From positions 49,457,346 to 49,521,345 of the forward strand of contig NC_087064.1 in assembly GCF_963678635.1 (NCBI RefSeq): a DNA stretch of 64,000 nucleotides, written 5' to 3'. The notes beneath the pieces were generated by a model. The model saw only the letters and a list, made by a program, of their open reading frames with translations. It was not told the DNA's origin and made no database searches. Both the position numbers and the translations under genes were made by a program. This DNA comes from Symsagittifera roscoffensis (Eukaryota > Xenacoelomorpha > Acoela > Convolutidae). Below, one piece after another: positions 22,370 to 34,600 of this stretch. How positions within the stretch are numbered: the first letter of the stretch is position 1; every line of letters begins with the position of its first letter.

Positions 22370-23900
22370 GATCAGAAATCTTCTAAACAATTACAACCGG
22401 GACGACTAAGGTACTAGATTCGAACCAGGCCGGGACTTGTTTTTTTGCAAACTTGAAAACTTCCATCTCCCAAAACATATCTGGCTAAAAATTGTCGTCT
22501 AATTTGTCTGAAATTTCCGTGCTGAAAATATTTTTCAAAGCATGTGAAAAAAGTTTTGGTTTTGTGTTTACCCTTGTAATCAGCAAAGGTGTTGCAATCG
22601 GGTACTAAACATTTTTCCCGTAAACAACTTTGTTCAGAGAATGATCTCCAATTTCAAGATCTCCTTTATCGGCACGTTGCACGTTTAGCACCTCGAGTTA
22701 TGGTGCCTAGAGATAATGCGTTACTGCATCTCATGGCAAAAAAAATAGATGTAAAATTTATTTTTGTAGGTTTAATTGGTTCAGGCTCAATTTTTGTCGG
22801 CTTGTTTGCCGGTTGTTTTTTTTGAAAACTCCCTTAAATTGATTGATAAACTCGTTTCGAAAAAAGTAACACAATGAAAGGCTTTTTCATAGAAGAATTT
22901 TGCACGCTTCTTTAAACACGCTAAGCTTTTTAGTTTGGAAAGAAAAACCTTTAAAGTAACACTCTAGCTTGAGAAGACAAATGTTTGTCTTTCGAATCCG
23001 ACCGGAACCTATTATGTGCAAACTTGGTTTTTTTTAATTTTTCGCGCTATCATCGGTCTGCCTATTGTTGTCGACTCGATTCGCGTAGCCCAATTTTTTG
23101 AAGTTTCAGCTTTCTTCCAAGTTGATGTAACGCCCATGCGTAAGACAACAGAGCCCACGAGTTCGGTTCCAGTCGGGACATGTTTCTGTGCAAATTGAAT
23201 ACTTTCAGCTATTTAAGATTTTTCTTTCTGCTATTTTTGCTGAAATAGTCCAAATAATGAGTTTGAAAAGCTTTTTGTAAAACTTTTAATAGTGCAGGCA
23301 AATTTGTTCAGGATATTTTGGGCTTTTTGCATGTTTTTTGACAAAAACGGTTTTTGAAGTTTTTTTAAATTATTTTTCATTAATTTCAATCAGATTCATT
23401 CAGTTTTGACTCCCAAGTTTTGCGAAGCTCAGCTTTGCTTTTGTGTATAAATTGCGAGCTTACTTGTTTTAACTTTATAGAATTTTTTTTCGAGCAAAAA
23501 CTCATTCGACCTAAATAATTTGGAATTATGTTTCAATTATGACGTCAAAGTTAAGATTTTCAGATTTTCATATCTCATTTTTTTCATGACATTAGTTTGT
23601 TGTTATTTGCACAACGGATGTTTGCCCAAATTTTGGCGGTTCTCTGTTAATCGGAGAATGTTTTTCATGACAACAATTTCACTTTCACTCAATAATTGTT
23701 TTTGAATTTTCGATAAACAGAACATCATTTCAGACAACATTTTGAAGTCTTTTAGTTGTGGTTTTTCGAAAGGTTTTCCGTTTTTTTGTGGATGTAAAAA
23801 TTCTCTTTTTTTCCTGTCTGCTAGCTTGCAATGCTATTGTTGTGGTATCTCAAGGGATGCGAAGCTCTGCTTCGTTTCTGTGTTTAAAAACAAAAATGAG
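22370..23900 (+). repeat. Cluster of SINE-like repeat fragments with B-box words
   Basis: B-box-like words followed by a GACCGG/GGGACA word, a T run and a GTGCAAA(C/T)TTG-like tail occur at about 22420-22460 (AGATTCGAACCAGG), 22990-23030 (TTCGAATCCGACCGG) and 23158-23200 (GTTCGGTTCCAGTCGGGACA). A further copy of the GCTAGCTTGCAATG segment lies at 23735-23900. These look like overlapping decayed copies of the family at 12790 and 20990. Confidence 0.5.
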
Positions 23901-26900
23901 CCATTTGAAAATTTTACATTTTCAAAACAAGAGATATTATACATATACTTATGTCCCGCAAACGTTTTTGAGCATATCTGGCTCATTTTCTACATTTCTA
24001 GAAGTTTGATTTTTATTTACTCAAATTTGAGCACATGACTAAACTGTTTTGCTCAGTAAGGAAATGTCCTTAATGAGTTTTAGTAATGAAAAATTTGCCA
24101 GCGGCATGTGACTATTGAAGTTTTTGTCTGAATCACTTGAGTCTAAAATTTCCATTTTTGAGAAAACGTTATTAGTTTGAAAAATTGTTTTTTTTGTTAC
24201 GGAAAAAACAAGATCATCTAAAAATGATTGAAATTAGGATACTATTTTAAAAAAAATTATTGTTTATTCTAAAGAAGTTTCGCATCCGCTTGTAAGGCAA
24301 AAACTTACTCGTGAAGGTTTCAAATATTGGATGGCCTGAAATCTACAAATAATTCAATTTTTTAACAGGATCAAGTCCTACTGGCGCTGATAGTTTTTTT
24401 TTTGGTTGCGCTGGACGCGGTATTTTTTTTGGTCGCACCGTTGCAGATGCAATTCCTTAGTCCTTGAAACTCAGCTTTTATCTTATTGGTCAAAATATTT
24501 ATCTTTCAAACTACGAAATTTTTTCAACGTTTCATGGTTTAACTTGGGCAGATTTTTTGTCAAAAGGGTTTACTTTTTTTACAAAGTTTTTATTTAATTA
24601 CATAAAATTGACACCTAAAAGCTGAAGACCTAAATAGACACCTAAATTGAAAATTTATTGTTCATTTATTTATTTAACGCAAAAATTTTGGAGCATTTCT
24701 GGCGCAGTTTTTTCTATTTTCGAGAAATTGGAATGAGAAAGATTTGGATTCTAGAACTTTTTTAAACAGTTAGTAAAAAATGAGTTGCTATACCATTTGT
24801 TTTACCCAGGAAAGAATTGCCCTTAGGTGAAAAATTACATGCCCCATCGGACTTTTGATTTTTTGTCTGAGTCACTTGAGTCTGAGATTCTTATTTTTGA
24901 GAAACTGTTATCAATTTGAAGAATGCAGGTTTTTGTCTCGAAAAAAAGTGAGATCATTTAAAAACGATTAAAAAAACAATTCTCTCACAAAAATTTGTAA
25001 ACTGAACAAAAACTATCAGTTTTTGTACAGAAATTGTTAAGTTTATGCTCCACATTTGTTTGGTCGCTTTGGTTGCAAATATACTTCATCACGAGGCCAA
25101 ACTGTGCACTGGATAGGCGCACAATTTTGTGTCTATATGTTGCTGGATTCCAGAGACAAGTCTTCAAATACGTTAAATCATAATGGATTATATTCTCATA
25201 GCATGGTCAACATCTATAAAATTACAAATTAATTGATTTTAGTCTAATAATATAAAATAAAAACAAATAATAAAGCCAAATTAATCCATAATAATCTAAC
25301 ACAATCGATTATAATGAATTGTTTCGAGAAGTTATATGTGAAATTTACAACTTTTTTCAAATTTATCTCTTTTCCTGTTTAATGCAGTTGCTACGCATTA
25401 CGTTTCATAAAATGTTCCGTTTCACATAAAAATTTTTATACTTTTTGTCTCACATTAAAGTTTATATGTTTCTAAATTATGGTTTGAACGGTGTTAGGGG
25501 GATTATTTAATGGTAGAACCCCCCCCCCTCCCCCCGTTTAATAAAATCAATTTCGTGGTCTAAATTTTACATCTTTAATGGATTATAATGGTTTATTTTT
25601 GTCTCGGGAATCCACTATATTCGATTAGAACCCATGAGCGCTCGGTGCGGATACTGATGCGTATTACAAATTCAAGAAGTTTAAGTTGTTAATTTTTTTA
25701 TTGCTTGATTCTTTATTACAGTTGTGATTATAGTCAGTCTTATTTACAAAATTTAGTAATTGCACAATTTTGTTGTTCTATGCATTTTACCGCAATGATA
25801 AGATATTTGTATAATTTTTTTATTCGTGTTTTCGTTTGCAGGCTTAACACCGTGCTTTTAAAACGCTTGTTCTTCCAATTTTTGTTTGACAACTTTTTGT
25901 ATGTTTGACATTAGAATTTGTCTTATCGTGGCAATTTTTCTTATGATGGTATGACTTTTTTCCAGAAAATCGCCAGTAATTTCCGTATTATATTGTGAAA
26001 TGTTTTTCAGATTATCAGGAACATTTTTCAGAAATTTTTTTTGAATAACTGCACATTCTGGTCATCAATCTTTAAACTATACCGCGACTATGAATATAGT
26101 TTTTTTCAGATTTTGCCAACCCATATTCAAATTTTTTCGACCATTTATGGACTATCAGAAAGAAAAAAGATTTCATCGAACTAACATCCACACTCTCTCG
26201 ATTAAATATCAAACTTTATTGCGACCATTTTTTGGACTATTTTTGAATATTTTTTATTTTATGTGACGATTTTTTCGACAAACTTGATTTTGATCGCGAA
26301 CTTCTAGATATCACTAAACTCAGTCGCGGTAGATTGGACATAAAATCACGTCATACCTCGCAAAGCGTTTTAAAGTCATCATCATGTTCAGCTTTAAGAA
26401 ATATTGCAAACTTTGTTTTTGTAAAAAAATATATGGCAGCCACTTGCATTTAATGTAGCTTATCATACTAGATTGGCTGATTATTTGGGTTAGTTTTTTT
26501 TAAAACTAAATCGTTTTTTGATTTAAAATGCTGCAGAACTGAGCACTATATACAAAATGAGCTGTATTTAAATTACAAAATTTGTTGCCGTTTAAAAAAT
26601 CAAAAACTGCTTTGGTTGTTTTCTATATATTTTTTGGGAGTTCCTTTTCAAAGCTCTTCTTTCAAACTGATGTTTTCAGTCGGTGGATCTCAAACTTCAC
26701 TTTCTATTAAACAAAAACAGCTCAAGTTTCACGATGAAAATTTATTTTGAATTGAATAGAAATCAAAAAACCCTTGACCAAAATAAAACAGTCCAATTAA
26801 TGTGATGAGATTGCACATAGATTTAGCTCGAAAATTATTTGATGAAACAGTAAGTTTTCCGCCTCATTTCGTCTTGGTGCTGGTCTTCCGTACCTTGTCC

Positions 26901-27445
26901 TGGAAACGACATAAAACAAACTGTCTATGTACTGAGCTAAAATGGCATGCATCGTTTTTGTCAATTAACAAATGAATTTCCCTTTCTAAGGTCGTCTTTG
27001 TGTTTTCTATATAAAATCGTCTCAAATTTATTTTACGCGCAATTTATGTTTTGGTCAAAAAAAAGAAACTTTTTTTGTAAAAATTGCCCTTTGTTATAAA
27101 AATTAGAATGCGGCTAATAACTTTGTGAAACTACTCATTGCACCATAAAACTTCTTCTCACGTGAGGTGGGAAAAAGAAAAAGGGAAAAGCTCTTCTCAA
27201 GTCATTTGCTGTATGAAAGACTAGTTGCGCTCTGCAATCCCGTTGCGCTGTGGAAATCAAGCAGAAAAAACTTGGTTAGAAGAGTTCAAAAAAGTTTTAA
27301 GACAATCTTTTTTGTCGGTTTCTTTAGAACATATTCTCTCATTTCATACCTATTTTTGAAAAACAAGTGTAACTTGCAATGCAAAAAGTTCACTCTTGCA
27401 AAGCAAGTGTGCTGTTACTGAACACTGTGCTTATACGCACGACAA
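23901..27445. other. AT-rich intergenic DNA
   Basis: No gene recognised. It contains long T runs, a poly-C tract at about 25519-25540, and one MITE fragment at 25085-25165 (separate entry). Confidence 0.5.
25085..25165 (-). repeat. Fragment of the CATTACGAGGCC-terminal MITE
   Basis: The words ACGAGGCCAAACTGTGC, GCGCACAATTTTGTG and GGATTCCAG match, in reverse orientation, the right end of the element at 33703-34072. Confidence 0.55.
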
Positions 27446-27554
27446 AGTGTTTCTAGATTTTCAAAGGTTCACAAAACAGGTGCAACTACAATAGAATTTG
27501 TCAGCAGAAACAGACGTACAGCGGATTTCGAGAGCCAAAACTTGATTGTGTTAT
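27446..27554. repeat. 109-bp target-site duplication, left copy
   Basis: Identical base for base to 30716-30824. The two copies directly abut the LINE at 27555-30715, so they are the duplicated insertion target. Confidence 0.95.
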
Positions 27555-30500
27555 CATCATCATCATCATCATGACTAAGGCACTACTGCCCATTGTCAGC
27601 CACATATTGAGTCCCGAACTATCGCACGCCATCGCTTTCTGTCCAGGGCTGCCTCCATGCAGGCATCTTTCCAGCACAATCTCCACTTGTCTGCCCTCAT
27701 GTTCGGTGGTTTCAGAACACGTTCGAGGTCAGCCGCGACTGTTGATCTCCATGTTCTTCTGACCCCACCTCTTGGTCTTTTCCAAGTGGGCGCCTTCTCG
27801 AAGAACAGTGCCTCCTTCGTCACTCTCTCATCCGGCATTCTGAACACATGTCCACACCACTTCAGTCGCATACGCCTCAGCACATAGTCCATAGGTGAGT
27901 CAAGTTGTGCTTTGCGAAGCAGTTCCTGGGTAGCTATTTCGAATCCATTGTAGACAAATCGCCGTGCACACCTAGTTTCGAATGAGGACAACCTGGCCAG
28001 GTCCCCTTTCTTAACCGGCCATGTTTCTGCGCCGTATAGGAGAGCACTTCTTACGCATGCTTTGTACACTTTGCTTTTGGTCCTGGTGGTTATGTTTCTG
28101 TTACTCCAGAATTTCTTCAGCTGCGCAGCATTTCTAGTCGCGCTGGCTATTCTGTGCTGAACTTCTGGGGTAATGTCTCCGTTACAGGTGATGCGGCTTC
28201 CTAGGTAGTCGAACTCAGTGACGTTTTCTAGCTTAACACCATTACAAAATAGCACCGTTGGCTCGCAACAGGAGAACATGCACTTAGTCTTGGACTCGTT
28301 CAGTTGGAGTCCTACCAATTTTGCGGCGTCAACTACTCGATTCAGTAAGTTCTGGGCGTCATCTGGATTGTCCTCTAGCAGGCAAATGTCATCTGCATAG
28401 TCCAGGTCAGTAATACTGGTTTCTAGCCGGATACCTAGATTCGTGTTATCTGTGGCGACGTTCAGGATCCGATCAATGAGGATGTTGAACAGGAAGGGTG
28501 ACAGGACCCCACCCTGGCGGACTCCTGTTTCCACGTGGAACGCCTCTGATAGGTTGTCATTTCTTCGCACGATGCTGTTGGACTGTGAATACATGTTCCT
28601 GAGAATCCTAAGCAGCTTGTCTGGCATTCCGTGATCTTCCAGGATCTTCCATATGGCATCTCTCTTGACGCTGTCAAAGGCAGCTTTGAAATCTATGAAG
28701 ACCATCACTGTGGGTCTATTGTACTCACTTCGCTGCTCGATTATCTGTCGTAGGGCGAAAACTTGATCTCTACAACCTCTTCCCTTCTTAAAGCCGGCTT
28801 GATTATCTCTCGCATATGAGTCGTAGAGGTCGTCAAAACGTGCGAGGAGTATAGCTTCCAGGATTTTTAAACCAATGCAGAGCAGAGATATTCCTCTATA
28901 GTTGCTGCACACTAGTTTGTCACCTTTTTTATGAAACGGCAGGAGTATTGACGTTCGCCATTCATCTGGGACTGCCTCTTCTCTCCATATATTTTTGAAG
29001 AGGTCTTTCAGAAGAAGTACTATTCTCTCACCTCCTTTTTTGAACAGTTCGGGTGGGATGTGGTCGCACCCGCCAGCTCTGTGGTTATGGAGGCTTGCTA
29101 GTGCAACCTCAATCTCACTTCTTAGCGGCTCTCCCTGATCTATATCCGTAAAGACTCCAGTACTCGAGACGACCTTGGGCAGTTGGGCCGGGCTGTTGTC
29201 AGCATTCAGAAGTTGGCAGAAGTGAGTTGCCCATCGTTGCATGACTTCCTTGCTATCGCTGATTTGTTGGCCATCGAGACCTTTGACTGTTTGTGAACTA
29301 CTCGATTTGGCACCACTCAAAGTCCGAATGAGGCGGTACATCTCTCTAGTGTGTCCTCTTTCATTGGCGTCCTCAATTTGATCCGATTTCATGTCGAGGT
29401 AGCAGTTCTTGTCTTTTCGGATGAGTTTTTTCACCAGCTTTCGTTGCGCAGCTATTTTCGAGAGTTCAGCGCCCTTAGCCTTGAGGTTTTCGCGTGTTCT
29501 GATGGCTTTGAGGGTTTCATCAGATATCCAAGGTTTCCTTACGGTGCACGAGATTCCCAGATTCTTTTTCGCCGATGATATCATACTGTCTCTTAGGATT
29601 TCCCATTTCTGGTTCACGTTGCTGGTAGATTCGGTTACTGGACAAAGGGCCGTACAGTATTTCCTGGAAGTACCTGTATGTTGGAGCGCATCGAGGTTGA
29701 GTCTAACTGTTCTATGGGTTTTGACATATGTACGAAGTTTCGTCTTCAGATTGCATTTCACCATTCTATGGTCGCTGTCGATCCAAATCTTGTCACTTCT
29801 TGCTCTGATATCGTTGATCGCTGTGCGCCATCTCCTCTTGATCAGGATGAAGTCTATCTGGTTCCGGGTTCGTCTGTCGCGTGATATCCAGGTATATAGC
29901 TGGTGGTTCTTCTTCTGGTACATCGTGTTTGCAATTGCCAGGTCGTTCGTAGCTGCAAACATAGCGAGGCGTTCTCCATTGTCGTTTCGTTTCGATGTTT
30001 TTATGAAACGACCTATGTGTTGTTGTTCCGCGGGGTATGCCTGTCCTAGGCTGGCATTTAGATCTCCCGCTAAAATAATTACATCACCGTTGGGGCATTC
30101 TTCAAGAGTCTTTTGTAGTGTTCGGTAAAACTCATCTTTGTCGAGAGCTTCTGCGTCCTCAGTCGGCGCATATCCACATATAATGGATAATGGGTAGGGT
30201 TTAGCAAAGATGCGGGCGGAGCAAACTCTGGGGCTGGTTGCTTTCCATGATTGCACGGAGCTGCTGAGTTTCTTGTCGATTGCGATACCAACTCCGTGGA
30301 TGCCTCGGTTGTCGTCATACCCACTGGTGTATACTTTGTAGTTTTTGGTGTTATGCGTGTTGTCTCCGGAAATTCTAGTTTCCTGAAGGCAGGCAATGTG
30401 AACTCCATGGTTTTCAAGGGATTTATCCAGGAGCTCGAGAGATCCTGGCTGTAGGAGCGTCAGAACATTCCAGGTGCAGATGTTGATATGGTGTTTGGTA

Positions 30501-30715
30501 TGTTGGAGCGGTTTTTGTGCCGGATTAGCATTTTCCACCATGACGGCATTCATGGTGGCCCCAGTTCCCGCGGGGGGCGTAGCAGTATTCGGAATACATT
30601 TTGGGACTTTCATAATGTGGGTTCTTGGCTGGTTTTACAGGGCTCGCCACGCCCCAACCCTCCTCCTTTATCCGGGCTTGGGACCGGCTGCCTTCTCAAG
30701 AGAGTTAACAGGCGG
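27555..30715 (-). mobile_element. Full-length RTE-type non-LTR retrotransposon
   Basis: The 3161-bp element is read on the minus strand. Its 5' end is a roughly 100-base GC-rich leader that includes AAGCCCGGATAAAGGAGGAG, a word I associate from memory with RTE-like elements. One long ORF follows, and then a 3' UTR of only about 41 bases ending in a (GAT)n microsatellite tail (ATC repeats at 27553-27571 on the plus strand). A short 3' UTR, a triplet-repeat tail and a long target duplication are typical of the RTE clade. The intact ORF and identical flanks show a recent insertion. Confidence 0.9.
27596..30613 (-). CDS. RTE-type LINE polyprotein: AP endonuclease and reverse transcriptase
   Basis: An uninterrupted 1005-residue ORF. 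An apurinic-type endonuclease spans about residues 43-290, with TWN near 48-49, LQETR at 76-80, the GDLN motif at 183-186 and the terminal SDHR at 280-283. The reverse transcriptase spans about 545-810, with FIDF (catalytic Asp near 641), the GVRQGGVLSPFLFN block near 697-710 and YADD at 739-742. The C-terminal part, about 850-1005, has the GAETW block and the RLKWCGHVFRMPDER motif found in RTE and related LINEs. All catalytic motifs look intact, so the protein could be active. The enzyme nicks target DNA and primes reverse transcription from the nick. The ATG at 30613 is the first in frame after the leader. Confidence 0.95.
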   Translation of the reverse strand: MKVPKCIPNTATPPAGTGATMNAVMVENANPAQKPLQHTKHHINICTWNVLTLLQPGSLELLDKSLENHGVHIACLQETRISGDNTHNTKNYKVYTSGYDDNRGIHGVGIAIDKKLSSSVQSWKATSPRVCSARIFAKPYPLSIICGYAPTEDAEALDKDEFYRTLQKTLEECPNGDVIILAGDLNASLGQAYPAEQQHIGRFIKTSKRNDNGERLAMFAATNDLAIANTMYQKKNHQLYTWISRDRRTRNQIDFILIKRRWRTAINDIRARSDKIWIDSDHRMVKCNLKTKLRTYVKTHRTVRLNLDALQHTGTSRKYCTALCPVTESTSNVNQKWEILRDSMISSAKKNLGISCTVRKPWISDETLKAIRTRENLKAKGAELSKIAAQRKLVKKLIRKDKNCYLDMKSDQIEDANERGHTREMYRLIRTLSGAKSSSSQTVKGLDGQQISDSKEVMQRWATHFCQLLNADNSPAQLPKVVSSTGVFTDIDQGEPLRSEIEVALASLHNHRAGGCDHIPPELFKKGGERIVLLLKDLFKNIWREEAVPDEWRTSILLPFHKKGDKLVCSNYRGISLLCIGLKILEAILLARFDDLYDSYARDNQAGFKKGRGCRDQVFALRQIIEQRSEYNRPTVMVFIDFKAAFDSVKRDAIWKILEDHGMPDKLLRILRNMYSQSNSIVRRNDNLSEAFHVETGVRQGGVLSPFLFNILIDRILNVATDNTNLGIRLETSITDLDYADDICLLEDNPDDAQNLLNRVVDAAKLVGLQLNESKTKCMFSCCEPTVLFCNGVKLENVTEFDYLGSRITCNGDITPEVQHRIASATRNAAQLKKFWSNRNITTRTKSKVYKACVRSALLYGAETWPVKKGDLARLSSFETRCARRFVYNGFEIATQELLRKAQLDSPMDYVLRRMRLKWCGHVFRMPDERVTKEALFFEKAPTWKRPRGGVRRTWRSTVAADLERVLKPPNMRADKWRLCWKDACMEAALDRKRWRAIVRDSICG

Positions 30716-30824
30716 AGTGTTTCTAGATTTTCAAAGGTTCACAAAACAGGTGCAACTACAATAGAATTTGTCAGCAGAAACAGACGTACAGCGGATTTCG
30801 AGAGCCAAAACTTGATTGTGTTAT
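30716..30824. repeat. 109-bp target-site duplication, right copy
   Basis: Perfect copy of 27446-27554, flanking the 5' end of the minus-strand LINE. Confidence 0.95.
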
Positions 30825-31623
30825 ATGCAACTTGGTTGCCTTATAGCTTCTAAATCTTAAAAAACTTCCTTGTCAGTTTTTTATGATTTCAATCTGCGCC
30901 ATTTTTTTCAACAAATTTTACGTTGCAATCGGATAGAAGCAAAAGTTCACGTTGGATCCTTCCAAATTGCTCTCCAATGGCACCTGAAAACAGCCTGTAA
31001 CACCCGGAAAAAAATGGCTTTGTTCTTTTAGAAAGATAGCAGGACATCCACATAACTGTTTTTTTATTATTAAACTGCAATCCGTTTTTAGTAATTATCT
31101 CATTTTAGTGTTTAAAGTTTGCCTTTTCAGAGGGTTTGCATTTGTGAGGAGTTATTGGAAATTATTCATTACCAACCGGAATGGTTTTTAGTTTGTTTGC
31201 AAGAAGAAAAAACTTTAAAAAATTCAAGCTTTCAAAAATTTTAAGAAGCACAGTTTCAAAATTCATCAGAAGTTAGTATTTGCCTTGAAGAGCCAAGTTT
31301 GATTTAAACAGCAACACCAATAGTTTCTGTGATAATATATGCGAAAAAAATTCCTTAAGTTCGAAACATTTATTTAGTGTTTTGTTAATGCAAATAAATA
31401 GTGTTTCTGTTAGTGCAAATAAATAAAAAACTGTGCGTTTGCCCAGATCAGTTGTTTAAACTTGTTGCTTCAATTTTTTGAAATAGAGTCAAAAAAGGGT
31501 ATACTTTTAAGTTAAAAAACTACTGTTATTATAAACGAGAAAACTAGCGCTGATTGGCACATGTAGAAAGGAGATCAGAATTTTCTAGTCGTTATTGTGA
31601 GGTAAAAAGCTGAAATTTCATAG
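30825..31623. other. AT-rich intergenic DNA / 3' flank of the anoctamin gene
   Basis: No coding block seen. TTTATT at about 31369-31374 is AATAAA on the minus strand, 250 bases past the anoctamin stop, and could be its poly(A) signal. Confidence 0.4.
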
Positions 31624-34600
31624 TTAATTAAGTAGATGACGAAAGTAGTTGTTTTTCACCTTGTACAAGGAAGCAGTTGAGTCCATTTTTTGTACGTCTG
31701 GGTTCTCGGTTCCGAATATTTCCCGCTCCAGGAAGTCCTCTCTCTTCATCTGCAGCTCCACATCCTCGGAAATGTCTGGAATCACTGCCTCCAGTACTAT
31801 TCCCACCAAGAAGATTTTATGCTGAAGAAGATAAAACTTATCAACGTGTAAGCACACTGCTTGTATATTCAACCAGAAGTTTTGAATACAGGGAGCATTA
31901 AAAATATTTGACTTCTTCAAGTAGTATTTCAGGCGGATGTCCCAAAATAGTACCAAAACAGGACTTTTTGTGCGGTCAGGGGATCGAATCCCTCTCGATC
32001 CCCCTTAACTCCAGCTCAAAAAGTCAAGCAGAAAGAGTCGTTAAAATTTTTAGAACATTTTTTAGATAGAAATGCCCTCAGAAAAATCTAGATCCGCCAT
32101 TAGATCCTAAACTTTGAAAAGCTGTCTGAAAAATACTAATTTTACCTAACAGCTTAATTTGTTTGGGTCTCTCTCAATCTACAAGTACTATGTTTATTGT
32201 CTTTGGAATGAGTAGTTTCTACATTTATATTGAGATTTACCTCAAATATGATCATGCATATGAGTTTCATGGCCATCAATTTCCAGAAGTAGTCAGTCCT
32301 GTGGCCATGCTCGTCGTAGTAACCCTCATAGCTAAAACCACACGGATATCACAAAACCTCAATGATTTTAGTCTAATCATCCAGTCGCTCAGGGGCGGAT
32401 TTGGGGGGGGGGGGGGGGGGGGGGGAGGGGGTTCGGACGCCCCTTTTCTCAGGGATTCGACCCCCTACCCGCCTCGCAGGGATTCGACCCCCTTCTCTCC
32501 CTTTGTACTATCTTCAGATATCCATTTTTGGCGACGGAGACTAAAACTTTTCTAAAGGCGCCTTCGGGACTTTTTGGTCAAAATTTTCCAAAATTCCTAA
32601 ATACGCCTGCAACGCAGAAATTTTGGCCAAAACAGGCTCTTTTAGTGCTCTGGGAGAGCTCGGAGAATCAATTTGGTTGATTTAAAAAAGAAAAGGTCGA
32701 CAAAGTTTTCAAAATATTTTTGAAAATCTGCCCCATCGAGAAAATCCTAGATCCGCCCCTGCAGTCGCTCAAAGAATTTCTGACGTTAAAAGGCCTGAAA
32801 AGTGTCATGGAAAGGTGGTAAGCAAAACTAATCCGTTGAAATTTAATCGAGCCTGATGTCGCTGGGTGTGAAATTAAAATTCGATAAAGATACGTTGGTT
32901 GCCGTTTATTAAATGGAGATGTTTATCCTTTCAGTTAGAAATTGCATTTTTGTCTACGTTTAAAACTGCATTTTTGACTATCAAATTTGTCTACGTTTTG
33001 AATGAAATAAGTAAGATAAGACAACATGACTACTGTTTTAATTAAAGAAACATTCATTTGGTGGTGCTTTTTGGCATTCGTCCTTTTTTCGGTTATTTTG
33101 ATACTTAATTGTAGGTCAACTCACTTGCACGGTTCGTGTGATTCCAGGTATGATTGGGGTGCCGGTATGACCAGGAAATCATAGTACCCGTCCAGACTTC
33201 CTTGATGCCCGTGTATGTAAGAGTACAGATGTCTGTCCAGGTAGTGTGAGGTAAAGCAGATCAAATAGGCCTGCAATATGAGCACAATGCAAGAAAGCCG
33301 CAAAAAATGGAACTCCATATAATGCAATTTTAAATGCGTCTCAAAAAAATATTTTTAGCATTGTACGATTGTAATGAAAAGTGGCATGATGTGTGAAATT
33401 TTTATGAAATTAGCTAGTCTTTTTTTGCACCCACACTACATAAACAATTTTTTTTGAAAAAAAAAAAATTTCACAGAATTTAGTTCATGTAGTGTGGGTG
33501 CAAAAAAAGACTAGGATGCAAATTGGCGACTGTATTATGACGTATACTCACGTTTGTGATGACGCACAACCGCGAAAGCACGAAGAGCATTTCGAACCAG
33601 ATTCCTGAAAGCAAATGGGTACTGTAATCTACGATTGTCCTATTTAGATTTGCTCTAGATTTTACCTTTGGATTTGCTCTGATTTTTTTGTCCAAAATGT
33701 GGCATTACGAGGCCAAATTGTGTTTTTTGTCAATTGTAAGTGGATTCCGCTACAGGCTGAAAACAGATTTGTCGCGGAACCGAAAAAATGCTAGTTTTCT
33801 TTGATGTTTTTGGTGTTTTGGAGGAGACTGCGAGCAAATAGCTAAAACAATGATCGCTTCGAAAACAGGCAAATTTGCAGATTCCTCAAGAAAAATTGCG
33901 GAATCCAAAACAGTTTGTGGAATCCATAAACTGATTTATATTCATTACACCATATCCATTACACTCGCGGAATTTTTGTAAGTGGAATCCACTTACATTA
34001 TGGAACACTTTTAAAGACTTGTCTCATACACCAAATTGTGCGCCAATCCAGGCACAGTCTGGCCTCGTAATGGGTTTATCTAAAAAGTTAACATATTGAT
34101 TTTTTTACGTCACTTCTAGCACGATGAAGAATCTATTTTGATAAAATTTCCGACCCGAGGGCGAAATTTTGAAGAAAAAAATATGCTGAAAATCTCTTAT
34201 TGGACATTTTTTGGAATGTTTTGAGCCAAAAGTTGCGTTTTCTTGACACGACCGCTCCCATTAAGGTTAGTGATGCTAGCCCCAAAGGTGCTCTCGGATA
34301 GTTTTAAACTTGGATATATTTCTTGTGTCATAAAATAGTAGTAAAGGGTGGTGAGAGGGTCGAAACACTCGTTTGACTACTTGCCTATGTTCTTGGCTCT
34401 CTCTGCCACTGGGCGTCTGAGGAGGGCAGTGAACTTCCAGGCGTCACTTCTGATCTCGAGGATGTTGTTCAGCAGAGCCAGGAGGGGTCCGATGGGGAAG
34501 GCACAGGCGAACATGGTGATGAAGCCAAACTGCACCACTAGTGCACACACAAAAGCCAAAATAGGATATTTTTCTTCATTTTTTTCTGTATTCGTGGCAC

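Noticed and set aside
29409-30128. Plus-strand ORF of 239 codons
   Set aside because: Antisense shadow of the LINE reverse-transcriptase frame.
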